This document shows positions 1 to 5,842 of a stretch of DNA of 7,330 bases, one piece after another. Made by a program: the position numbers and the translations under genes. Numbering within the stretch: the first letter of the stretch is position 1; each line of letters opens with the position of its first letter. The DNA comes from Sphingomonas sp. (lineage in GTDB: Bacteria; Pseudomonadota; Alphaproteobacteria; Sphingomonadales; Sphingomonadaceae): positions 1 through 7,330 of the forward strand of contig JASLBO010000142.1 of assembly GCA_030146605.1 (NCBI GenBank). Direction: 5' to 3'. Under the pieces are notes generated by a model. It was not told where the DNA came from. It did not search any database and worked only from the letters and a program-made list of their open reading frames with translations.

Positions 1-561
1 AACGGCACCGCGGGTGAGGACCGGCTATGGGGCGGCGGGCTCGGCAACGACACGCTCAACGGGCTTGGCGGCCATGACTGGCTCTCGGGCGGACTCGGCA
101 ACGACACGATCGATGGCGGCGACGGCAACGACGTGCTGTTCGGCAGCCTGGGTGACGACACTTTGCGTGGCGGCAACGGCAAGGACGTGCTGTTCGGCAG
201 CTACGGCTATGACAAATTGTGGGGCGGTGCCGGGGCCGACAGCTTCCACTTCGGGGCGACCTTCGGCGACGACACGGTCTACGACTTCAACACCGCCGAA
301 GATCAGATCATCCTCGACAACGGCATCCGCGTCACGCGCACCAAGGTGCAGGACGTCAATGGCGACGGCGCGAAGGATCTGGTCCTCACGCTGAGCGTCG
401 GCAGCGTCACCCTGCTCGGCGTCAGCAATGCCGCCCAGGTGAAATACGGCGCACCCGATTACTATTCGGACCACCAGCCAGGCCTCGACGGGGCGCTCAG
501 CACCCTTGCCGACACCGTGGGCCGGTTGATCCACGAAGTGACGCTGGGCCACGGGTTTTGA
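1..561 (+). CDS. RTX calcium-binding repeat protein, C-terminal part (type I secretion substrate)
   Basis: The 3' end of a gene that begins left of the window; 186 residues are visible in frame 1. Residues 5-84 are RTX nonapeptides of the GGxGxDxLx kind: the aspartate recurs at 17, 26, 35, 44, 53, 62, 71 and 80, exactly nine residues apart. The block closes with a DSFHF cap (80-84). A typical post-RTX beta domain follows (GDDTVYDF, then QIIL and VTLLGV), with an extra EF-hand-like loop DVNGDGAKD at 118-126. A tail of about 35 residues ends in GHGF. In this family the repeats fold into a calcium-filled beta-roll outside the cell, and the uncleaved C-terminus is the type I export signal. The ABC exporter genes directly downstream fit that role. 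The catalytic or adhesive N-terminal part is missing, so protease, lipase, adhesin and S-layer-like functions all remain possible. Confidence 0.92.
   Translation, partial: NGTAGEDRLWGGGLGNDTLNGLGGHDWLSGGLGNDTIDGGDGNDVLFGSLGDDTLRGGNGKDVLFGSYGYDKLWGGAGADSFHFGATFGDDTVYDFNTAEDQIILDNGIRVTRTKVQDVNGDGAKDLVLTLSVGSVTLLGVSNAAQVKYGAPDYYSDHQPGLDGALSTLADTVGRLIHEVTLGHGF
28..243 (+). repeat. 27-bp RTX nonapeptide repeats with a 54-bp higher-order unit
   Basis: This stretch encodes consecutive nonapeptides and so has a 27-bp period. On top of that there are exact DNA repeats two units apart: a 15-nt stretch at 40-54 recurs at 94-108, and an 18-nt stretch at 130-147 recurs at 184-201. Both pairs are offset by 54 bp. 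This suggests that the array grew, or is being homogenised, in pairs of nonapeptides. The FGS variant of the GG motif (residues 47-49 and 65-67) marks the second pair. Confidence 0.8.
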
Positions 562-594
562 TATTTGCCTAAGCTGACGATCGGCGCCAAAGTC

Positions 595-625
595 GTGCCT
601 CGCGGCCCTATCGGCCGCGGGGCAC
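595..625 (+). terminator. Strong hairpin between RTX gene and ABC exporter gene (terminator/attenuator candidate)
   Basis: Bases 595-607 pair with 613-625, giving 13 base pairs with one G-T wobble (600/621) around a 5-nt loop CTATC. It starts 34 nt after the RTX stop codon and ends before the exporter start. The following bases (TGCTTGTC) are only weakly T-rich, so it may be a leaky terminator or a 3'-end stabiliser of the RTX message rather than a full stop. The 3' arm also contains the GGGG that would serve as ribosome binding site for a TTG start at 629. Confidence 0.5.
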
Positions 626-646
626 TGCTTGTCATGGACCATCTCG

Positions 647-2380
647 ATGCGCGTTGAACGCCCCCTGAGTACGTTGCGCGCCGCGCTGGCCTTGTGTCGG
701 CGGCATTTCGTGTCGGCCGCCGCCTTCAGCGCGCTGATCAACCTGCTCTACATCGTGCCGACCTTGTACATGCTGCAGGTCTACGATCGCGTCGTGCCGA
801 CGCAGGGGGTGCAGACGCTCGCCTTCCTGACGATGGTGCTGCTGTTCGCGCTGGCGACGCTGTCGCTGCTCGATCGGATCCGCACCCGGCTGCTGGTGCG
901 CGCCGGCGTCCAGCTCGATGCGACGCTGGCGCCCCTGATCCTCGATGCGACCCTGGGCCGGCCCGATCTGCCGATCGCGCGTCAGGCGCTTCGCGAGTTC
1001 GACGTCATGCGCGGCACGCTGACCGGCGCCGGCATCCTGGCTTTGTTCGATGCGCCGTGGGTGCCGATCTACATCCTTGTCTGTTTCCTTGTGCATCCGT
1101 GGATCGGCGCGATCGCGATTCTGGGCTGCGCGATCCTGCCGCTGATCGCCTGGGCCAATGAGCGCGCGACGCGCAGCCGGCTCGATCGCGCGCAGACGAT
1201 CGCCAGCACTTCCTATGCCAACCAGGATGCGCTGCTCGCGTCGAGCGACAGCATCCGCGCGCTCGGCATGCGGCGCGCGATGGTCGCACGCCAATTGCGC
1301 CAGCGCGAGGCGATGCTCGTCGCGCAAACCGAGGCGAGCTTCGCCGCGGGGGGCTATCTCACCGCCACCAAATTTACCCGGCTCGCGCTCCAGTCGCTGG
1401 CGCTCGGGCTCGGCGCGCTCCTCGCCGTCGACAATCTGATCTCGGGGGGCGCGATCTTCGCGGCTTCGTTCCTGATCGCGCGGGCGCTCGCGCCGATCGA
1501 GCAATTGATCGGCACGTGGAAGACGATCGTCCAGGCGCGGCAGAGCTATCAGAGCCTCAATACCCTGCTCGAAGGCAGCGTCGCCCAGCCCGAGCCGACA
1601 CGCCTGCCGCCGCCGCAGGGTGCGATCATCCTCGAAGGCGTGACCGTCCTCAACGAGGCACGCGACGGCGCGATCCTGAATGCGGTGTCGCTGCGGATCG
1701 AGCCCGGCGAAGTGGTGGCGATCGTCGGCCCCAGCGGCGCCGGCAAGTCGACCCTCGCACGCACCATCGCCGGCGCGCTGCCGCCCGATCGCGGCACGAT
1801 CCGCCTCGACGGCGCCGACACGCGCGATTGGGATCCCGAGCAGCTCGCCCGCCACATCGGCTATCTGCCGCAGGATTCGGCGCTGTTCGCGGGCTCGGTG
1901 GCCGAGAATATCGCGCGCTTCGCCGGTGAGCTCGGCGAGGACCGCGCAACGATCGATGCGGCGGTGGTTGCCGCGGCGGGCAAGGTCGGCGCCGATCCGC
2001 TGATCCGCCGGCTGCCGGGCGGATATGATCACCAGCTCAAGCTTGGCGGGCGCGGCGTTTCGGCGGGGCAGGCGCAGCGCATCGCGCTTGCCCGCGCCGT
2101 CTATGCCGACCCGCGCATCCTGATCCTCGACGAACCGAACGCCCATCTCGACACCGAAGGCGATGCCGCGCTCGTCGCCGCGCTCGGCGCGCTCAAGGCC
2201 GAAGGGCACACGATCCTCATCGTCTCGCACAAGCTCGGCATCCTGCCGGTGGTCGACAAGATGCTCGTGCTGCGCGAAGGCCGCGCCGAGATTTACGGGC
2301 CGCGCGACGAAGTTCTGCCCAAGATCGCCCCGCCCAATCTGCGGCGCGTGACGCCGCCCACCGCAAAGGCAAGCGGATGA
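647..2380 (+). CDS. prtD: Type I secretion ABC transporter/permease, PrtD family
   Basis: Inner-membrane ABC exporter that powers one-step secretion of an RTX protein. From the ATG at 647 it has 577 residues; an in-frame TTG at 629 would add six. Numbering from the TTG: hydrophobic helices lie around 31-50, 63-82, 134-180 and 252-285 (the type 1 exporter membrane domain). The ATPase follows, with Walker A GPSGAGKST at 367-375, Q-loop Q415, signature VSAGQ at 477-481, Walker B ILILDEP at 497-503, D-loop AHLD at 505-508 and switch histidine H534. All key residues are intact. The N-terminal stretch (FSALINLLYIVPTLYMLQVY) is typical of PrtD. There is no C39 peptidase or CLD domain in front, so this is not a bacteriocin-type or HlyB-type exporter. 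The stop overlaps the next gene's start (ATGA), implying translational coupling. Confidence 0.93.
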   Translation: MRVERPLSTLRAALALCRRHFVSAAAFSALINLLYIVPTLYMLQVYDRVVPTQGVQTLAFLTMVLLFALATLSLLDRIRTRLLVRAGVQLDATLAPLILDATLGRPDLPIARQALREFDVMRGTLTGAGILALFDAPWVPIYILVCFLVHPWIGAIAILGCAILPLIAWANERATRSRLDRAQTIASTSYANQDALLASSDSIRALGMRRAMVARQLRQREAMLVAQTEASFAAGGYLTATKFTRLALQSLALGLGALLAVDNLISGGAIFAASFLIARALAPIEQLIGTWKTIVQARQSYQSLNTLLEGSVAQPEPTRLPPPQGAIILEGVTVLNEARDGAILNAVSLRIEPGEVVAIVGPSGAGKSTLARTIAGALPPDRGTIRLDGADTRDWDPEQLARHIGYLPQDSALFAGSVAENIARFAGELGEDRATIDAAVVAAAGKVGADPLIRRLPGGYDHQLKLGGRGVSAGQAQRIALARAVYADPRILILDEPNAHLDTEGDAALVAALGALKAEGHTILIVSHKLGILPVVDKMLVLREGRAEIYGPRDEVLPKIAPPNLRRVTPPTAKASG

Positions 2381-3741
2381 ACGCGCCGATTCTCCTGTCC
2401 CCCGCCAGCGCCGTGCCCGTGGCCGCCCCGCCGCCGGTGGCCAACCCCCGCGGCGAGATCCGCACCGGCGCGATCATCGCGGCCTTGTTCTTCATCGTGT
2501 TTCTCGGCTGGGCGGCGTTCGCGCGGCTCGATGCCGCCGCTTACGCACCGGGCACCCTCGTCGTGTCGGGGCAGCGCCAGTCGGTCCAGCACCGCGATGG
2601 CGGGGTAGTGGGCAAGATCTATGTGCGCGAAGGCCAGCGCGTCGAGCGCGGGCAATTGCTCGTCCAGCTCGCCGCGGCGGAGGTGCAGGCGCAGGAGCGC
2701 GCGCTCGCCTCGCAGGCGATCCGCCTGCTCGCCCAGCGCGCGCGGCTCGAGGCCGAGCAGTTGGGCAAGACCCAGATCGTGACGCCGCGCGAGTTCGCCT
2801 CGCTTTCGCTCGAGGATCGCGCCGAAGCTGCCGCCGCGATGCGGCTCCAGCAGAGCGAGCTCCGGGTACGTGGCTCGGTGCTCTCGGCGCAGCGCGGCGC
2901 GCTTGGCCAGCGGGTCGCGCAGGCGGGCGAGCAGGGACGCGGCTATGGCGAGCAAGTCGTCTCGGCGGCCGAGCAGCTCCGCCTGATCCAGGAACAGATC
3001 GACGCGCTGCGCCCGGTCGCCGAGAAGGGGTTCGTCTCGCAGACCCGGATGCGCGAGCTCGAGCGCGCCCGCGCCCAGCTGATTGGCCAGCGCGGCCAAT
3101 ACAGCGCCAGCGTCGCCCAGACCCGCGGCGCCGCGCGCGAGAGCGAGATCCAGACGCTCGAAGCCGAGCGCAGCTTCCGCGAGCGGAGCGCCGCCGATTT
3201 GCGCGACGTCGAAAGCCGGCTCGGTGACGTCCTGCCGCGCTGGACCGCGGCGCGCGACCAGCTCGAACGCACGGCGATCCGTGCGCCCGCCACCGGCGCG
3301 GTGGTCGGAGTCACGGTCTTCACGCCAGGCGGCGTCGTCGCACCGGGGCAGAAGCTGATGGACGTGGTCCCCGAACGGACACCGTTGCTGATCCAGGCGC
3401 GCATCGCGCCGGAAGACGCCGACGATCTGTCGGTCGGCCAGCGCACGCTCGTCAAATTCTCGGGGCTGCACGAGCGCACTTTGCCCAATCTCGACGGCAA
3501 GCTCACCCGGCTTTCGGCGGACAGCTTCGTCGACGAGAAGAGTGGGATGAGCTATTTCACCGGCGAGATCACCGTCCCGCTCGATCAGCTCCGCCTGATC
3601 CAGGGGGTTCGCGGCAGCGACTTCGCGTTACGCGCCGGGATGCCGGTCCAGGTCCTGATTCCGCTGCGCAAGCGCACTGCGCTCGATTACGCGCTCGAGC
3701 CTTTGGTCGGCAGCTTCTGGTCGTCGTTCCGCGAGCATTGA
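2377..3741 (+). CDS. prtE: HlyD/PrtE-family periplasmic adaptor (membrane fusion protein) of type I secretion
   Basis: Adaptor that links the PrtD ATPase to a TolC-like outer-membrane channel; 454 residues. It has a short proline/alanine-rich cytoplasmic N-terminus, one membrane helix at about 31-49, and a first half-lipoyl segment at 56-98 (GTLVVSGQRQSVQHRDGG onward). A long alpha-helical hairpin rich in Gln, Arg, Glu and Ala follows at about 101-296. The second half-lipoyl segment carries the HlyD signature IRAPATGAVVG (301-311) and PGQKLMDVVP (323-332), and a beta-barrel domain ends in GMPVQVLIPL and RTALDYALEPL (421-443). This layout matches the PrtE/HlyD secretion family over its full length. 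Translation probably starts by coupling: ATG at 2377 overlaps the prtD stop, with AAAGG 7 nt upstream as ribosome binding site. No outer-membrane factor gene follows. Confidence 0.93.
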   Translation: MNAPILLSPASAVPVAAPPPVANPRGEIRTGAIIAALFFIVFLGWAAFARLDAAAYAPGTLVVSGQRQSVQHRDGGVVGKIYVREGQRVERGQLLVQLAAAEVQAQERALASQAIRLLAQRARLEAEQLGKTQIVTPREFASLSLEDRAEAAAAMRLQQSELRVRGSVLSAQRGALGQRVAQAGEQGRGYGEQVVSAAEQLRLIQEQIDALRPVAEKGFVSQTRMRELERARAQLIGQRGQYSASVAQTRGAARESEIQTLEAERSFRERSAADLRDVESRLGDVLPRWTAARDQLERTAIRAPATGAVVGVTVFTPGGVVAPGQKLMDVVPERTPLLIQARIAPEDADDLSVGQRTLVKFSGLHERTLPNLDGKLTRLSADSFVDEKSGMSYFTGEITVPLDQLRLIQGVRGSDFALRAGMPVQVLIPLRKRTALDYALEPLVGSFWSSFREH

Positions 3742-3744
3742 GCC

Positions 3745-3758
3745 CGGTCAGCTGACCG
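3745..3758. other. 14-bp perfect palindrome at convergent stop codons
   Basis: CGGTCAGCTGACCG is its own reverse complement. It starts 3 bp after the prtE stop and contains the stop codon of the converging gene. As RNA from either strand it could form a 5-bp stem with an AGCT loop. No T-run follows on either side, so it is at best a weak bidirectional terminator; a protein-binding site or chance are the alternatives. Confidence 0.35.
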
Positions 3759-4350
3759 CGCGCACCCGCCCCACCAACGCGCGATGCGTGCGCACTTCGC
3801 GCGCCACCACGCCGGCAGTGAACCGCTCGATGATCCCGCGCGTGCGCCGCAATGGGCCCGCCGCGTCGCTGCGCGATCCTGCGATCACGCCGCTGCCCCA
3901 GGCGTCGGCAAGCGCGCGTACCCGCGCCGCGACCAGCGAGCGCCGGTCGTCACGCCCGAGCACGATCGACGGGAAGGGCAGGCGCGTGCGCGGCGATGCG
4001 AAGGTGTCGAGCAGTGTCTCGACGCTCTCGCCTTCCTCGATCGGATCGAAGAACAAGGCGCCGGCGACTCGCGATACGTAGGAAGCGGGGGACAGCCGTG
4101 CCCACCACGCGGTCGCGAAGCAGCCTGCGCCTTCGGCAACCAGCAGCACTGCGCCTTCGGCCCGCGTCACTGCCGAATCGAGCCGCGCGCCCAACAGGTT
4201 GCGCTCGGAAAGCGTGCGCGCGCGATACGGCACATGCGCCCGTACCGGCGCCGCGAACAGGTCGCGCCACGGTGCCGAGGCGGCCGCCGAGATTTCGACG
4301 AGCGACAGGTTCGCGGGGAGGGTCAGCGCAGTCGCCACGGCGTACTCCAT
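3748..4350 (-). CDS. RBBP9/YdeN-like alpha/beta-hydrolase family protein with substituted active site (putative pseudo-hydrolase)
   Basis: 200 residues. The blocks VLLVAEGAG, CFATAWWA, RLPFPSIVLGRDD and RALADAWGS line up, from memory of the family, with the RBBP9/YdeN serine hydrolase family (typically VVLVAHSLG, CLAVAWWA, RLPFPSIVVASRND, RALADAWGS). At the nucleophile elbow the expected HSLG is EGAG here (73-76), so the serine position is Gly74. The usual GHINADSG near the C-terminus appears as GSRSDAAG (158-165), so the catalytic histidine is also lost; an aspartate (134/135) remains. Hydrolase activity is therefore unlikely, yet the frame is open and the fold core is kept, suggesting a binding or regulatory role. 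The ATG at 4350 has a poor ribosome binding site. A GTG at 4338 has GGAG six bases upstream and may be the true start (196 residues). Last gene of the leftward cluster. Confidence 0.65.
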   Translation of the reverse strand: MEYAVATALTLPANLSLVEISAAASAPWRDLFAAPVRAHVPYRARTLSERNLLGARLDSAVTRAEGAVLLVAEGAGCFATAWWARLSPASYVSRVAGALFFDPIEEGESVETLLDTFASPRTRLPFPSIVLGRDDRRSLVAARVRALADAWGSGVIAGSRSDAAGPLRRTRGIIERFTAGVVAREVRTHRALVGRVRAVS

Positions 4351-4420
4351 CAGCTAACGAATCAGTTTACACCGCCGCTGAACAGCCCGCCAGTGGATTC
4401 CCATCGGACCGGTAGAGATT

Positions 4421-4434
4421 CGGCGCGAACGCCG
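4421..4434 (-). terminator. Small hairpin just after osmC stop
   Basis: Read on the - strand, CGGCG-TTCG-CGCCG forms a 5-bp GC stem with a TTCG loop, one base after the osmC stop codon. The bases after it (AATCTCTACC) are only weakly T-rich. It could attenuate read-through into the hydrolase-like gene or protect the 3' end of the osmC message. Confidence 0.3.
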
Positions 4435-4435
4435 C

Positions 4436-4861
4436 TCAGGCCAGCGTATGGCGCAAGGTGACCTGGGCATTGAGCAGCTTCGACACCGGGCAATTGGCCT
4501 TGGCGCCCGCCGCGAGCGCGTCGAACTGCTCGGGCGAGATGCCCGGCACTTCGGCCTTGAGCGTCAAGTCCGAACGCGTGATCGCGAAGCCGTCGCCCTG
4601 CTGCTCGAGCTTGACCGCGGCAACGGTCTCGAGATTGCCCTCGCTGAACCCTGCCTTTGCAAGCGCGAAGCTCAGCGCCATGGTGAAGCAGCCGGCATGC
4701 GCGGCGGCGATCAGTTCTTCGGGGTTGGTCCCTTTCTCGTCGCCGAACCGCGTGTTGAAGCTGTAGGGGGTCGCCTCGAGCACGCCCGAGGGGCTGTCGA
4801 GCTGGCCCTTGCCGTCCTTGCCGAAGCCCTCGTAGCGGGCAGTCGCGGTACGCGTGGTCAT
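4436..4861 (-). CDS. osmC: OsmC-type peroxiredoxin (organic hydroperoxide resistance)
   Basis: Thiol-dependent peroxidase that reduces organic hydroperoxides in the cytoplasm, in a family known to be induced by osmotic and stationary-phase stress. At 141 residues it has the family's usual length. Both redox cysteines are present: Cys58 in the motif NPEELIAAAHAGCFTMALS and Cys124 in ANCPVSKLL. The conserved Arg38 (NTRFG) and Glu48/Glu49 that shape the active site are also visible. The order and spacing match the OsmC subgroup better than Ohr. The start ATG at 4861 is backed by a good ribosome binding site (GAAGGGG, 8 nt upstream). It lies 83 bp downstream of the membrane-protein gene on the same strand, with an inverted repeat in between. 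No convincing promoter of its own is visible, so it may be read from the EcfG-type promoter at 5436-5460. Confidence 0.93.
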   Translation of the reverse strand: MTTRTATARYEGFGKDGKGQLDSPSGVLEATPYSFNTRFGDEKGTNPEELIAAAHAGCFTMALSFALAKAGFSEGNLETVAAVKLEQQGDGFAITRSDLTLKAEVPGISPEQFDALAAGAKANCPVSKLLNAQVTLRHTLA

Positions 4862-4887
4862 TCAGATTTCCCCTTCGCTGGGTGATG

Positions 4888-4920
4888 CACGATGCCGCGC
4901 GAGCATGCCCCGGCATCGTG
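4888..4920. repeat. 10-bp perfect inverted repeat upstream of osmC
   Basis: CACGATGCCG at 4888-4897 is matched by CGGCATCGTG at 4911-4920, with 13 bases between. It sits 27 bp upstream of the osmC start and 25 bp after the stop of the preceding gene. It has no T-run, so it is not a standard intrinsic terminator. It may be an operator-like dyad or an mRNA hairpin that separates expression of the two genes. Confidence 0.5.
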
Positions 4921-4944
4921 ACAAGGCAACGGCAGCGAAGTCGA

Positions 4945-5406
4945 TCAGGAAGGCGTCGCGCCCAGCCGCTCGTTCTCGCGCGCCTCGCCCTTGACCAGCG
5001 TCGGCGCCGACGCGCCGGCCAGCGCCGGACGGAAGGCATCGCGCTCGCTCGCGGGGATCGGTGCAGTCGGATCGGGACGGAACGCATCCACCGCGCGATC
5101 CTCGGGCCCTGGATGCTCCTCGCCCATCAGGTCGGTCGGCACATGTTCGGCGGTGCCCGGCGCCGTAGCCGTCTTTGCCGCCGCGGGGGCGTCCGCCGGC
5201 GTCAGCGATGCGCCCGGCAGCGGTTCGCCCGCGACATAAATATGCTTGCCGCCCTTCAGCAAACCGAACGCGGCGGCGGCGATCGCGCCGACTACGGCGC
5301 CGATCGACAAGGTGCCGAGCGCCAGCGCGCGCTTGCTGCTGCCCTGCTCTGCCGGCCGCGCCTGATTTTTCGCCGGGGTCTTCGTCTTGCCAGTGCTGTT
5401 TGCCAT
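4945..5406 (-). CDS. Single-span membrane protein of unknown function with Pro/Ala-rich C-terminal region
   Basis: 153 residues; I do not recognise the family. The first 26 residues are Lys/Arg-rich and lack an export signal. One clear hydrophobic helix follows at about 27-50 (ALALGTLSIGAVVGAIAAAAFGLL), and the remaining 100 residues are rich in Ala, Pro, Asp and Glu and look disordered. By the positive-inside rule the N-terminus is cytoplasmic and the tail periplasmic. A short motif DAFRP occurs twice (107-111 and 123-127). The start ATG at 5406 has a strong ribosome binding site (AGAAAGGGA). A near-perfect EcfG promoter lies directly upstream, so this is probably a general-stress gene. Downstream on the same strand is osmC. 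The codon use is like that of its neighbours. Confidence 0.8.
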   Translation of the reverse strand: MANSTGKTKTPAKNQARPAEQGSSKRALALGTLSIGAVVGAIAAAAFGLLKGGKHIYVAGEPLPGASLTPADAPAAAKTATAPGTAEHVPTDLMGEEHPGPEDRAVDAFRPDPTAPIPASERDAFRPALAGASAPTLVKGEARENERLGATPS

Positions 5407-5435
5407 CTCGTTCCCTTTCTGGGGTTCGCGGCTTC

Positions 5436-5460
5436 AACGGGCACGGCCCGACGGTGTTCC
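5436..5460 (-). promoter_or_regulatory. EcfG-type (general stress response) promoter
   Basis: On the - strand GGAAC (5460-5456) is followed by 16 bases and CGTT (5439-5436), an exact match to the alphaproteobacterial EcfG consensus GGAAC-N16/17-CGTT. The -10 element ends 29 bases before the ATG of the membrane-protein gene, leaving room for a short leader with its ribosome binding site. GGAAC begins on the base right after the DUF3140 stop codon. It would drive the membrane-protein gene and possibly osmC. Confidence 0.7.
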
Positions 5461-5805
5461 TCAATCCTTCAGTGGATCGTGCCCCCAGTTCATCAGCGAA
5501 TAGCGCCAGCGCGAGCCGGGAATCTTGTGCTCCTGGTGCGGCCCCTGCGCGAGATGCCGTCGCACGAAGCCGGCCACCTTGCGCATATGCGCATAGTCGC
5601 CCCCGTCCAGCTCGGTCTTCGGCGTGCGCAGGATCTGCACGATCCGGCGGCCCGAGGCGTGGCCGACGCTCTCGCCGCCGTCGCGCTTGAAGCCGACCGC
5701 ACGGCTCTCGGCAGTCTCGAGCCAATCCTCGATCTCGGCGTCGCTCATGTTCACCGCTTCGTGAAAGCGCGCATATACCTGTGCGTGATCGTCCTGCTTC
5801 GCCAT
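5461..5805 (-). CDS. DUF3140 family protein
   Basis: 114 residues covering essentially a whole DUF3140 domain, a bacterial family without known function. The family hallmarks are visible in order: FHEAVNMSDAEIEDWLET (14-31), GESVGHASGRRIVQILR (44-60), HMRKVAGFVRRHLAQGP (73-89) and WRYSLMNWGHDPLK (100-113). The protein is small, charged and soluble, with no signal peptide or membrane helix. The ATG at 5805 lacks a clear ribosome binding site. It follows the lysozyme gene by 37 bp and precedes the EcfG-promoted membrane-protein gene by 54 bp, so it sits in what looks like a stress gene cluster. A role in stress adaptation is inferred from the neighbours only. Confidence 0.9.
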   Translation of the reverse strand: MAKQDDHAQVYARFHEAVNMSDAEIEDWLETAESRAVGFKRDGGESVGHASGRRIVQILRTPKTELDGGDYAHMRKVAGFVRRHLAQGPHQEHKIPGSRWRYSLMNWGHDPLKD

Positions 5806-5813
5806 CAGCGCTC

Positions 5814-5839
5814 AAGCCGCGACGGGCGCGAAACGTTCC
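5814..5839 (-). promoter_or_regulatory. Possible weak EcfG-like promoter upstream of DUF3140 gene
   Basis: GGAAC on the - strand (5839-5835) lies four bases past the lysozyme stop. Seventeen bases on is GCTT (5817-5814), a poor match to the CGTT -10 element. If used, transcription would start within a few bases of the DUF3140 ATG, giving a nearly leaderless mRNA, which would fit the absence of a ribosome binding site there. Confidence 0.22.
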
Positions 5840-5842
5840 GCC

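Noticed and set aside
1..243. CRISPR array or tandem satellite
   Set aside because: The repeats are in-frame RTX codons with no spacers.
632..2230. 532-codon open frame on the - strand opposite the ABC transporter
   Set aside because: A GC-rich shadow frame: the + strand product has all ABC motifs, while the - strand product is Arg/Asp/Gln-rich with no recognisable domain.
2293..3471. 392-codon open frame on the - strand opposite the HlyD-family gene
   Set aside because: Antisense shadow of a well-supported gene; composition is low-complexity Arg/Ala/Asp and no motif is visible.
647..3741. Bacteriocin or lantibiotic exporter
   Set aside because: No C39 peptidase domain on the ABC protein and no double-glycine precursor peptide nearby; sequence blocks are of the PrtD/PrtE type.
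4862..4944. Separate EcfG promoter directly upstream of osmC
   Set aside because: No GGAAC occurs on the - strand in this gap or in the adjoining 3' part of the preceding gene that I scanned.
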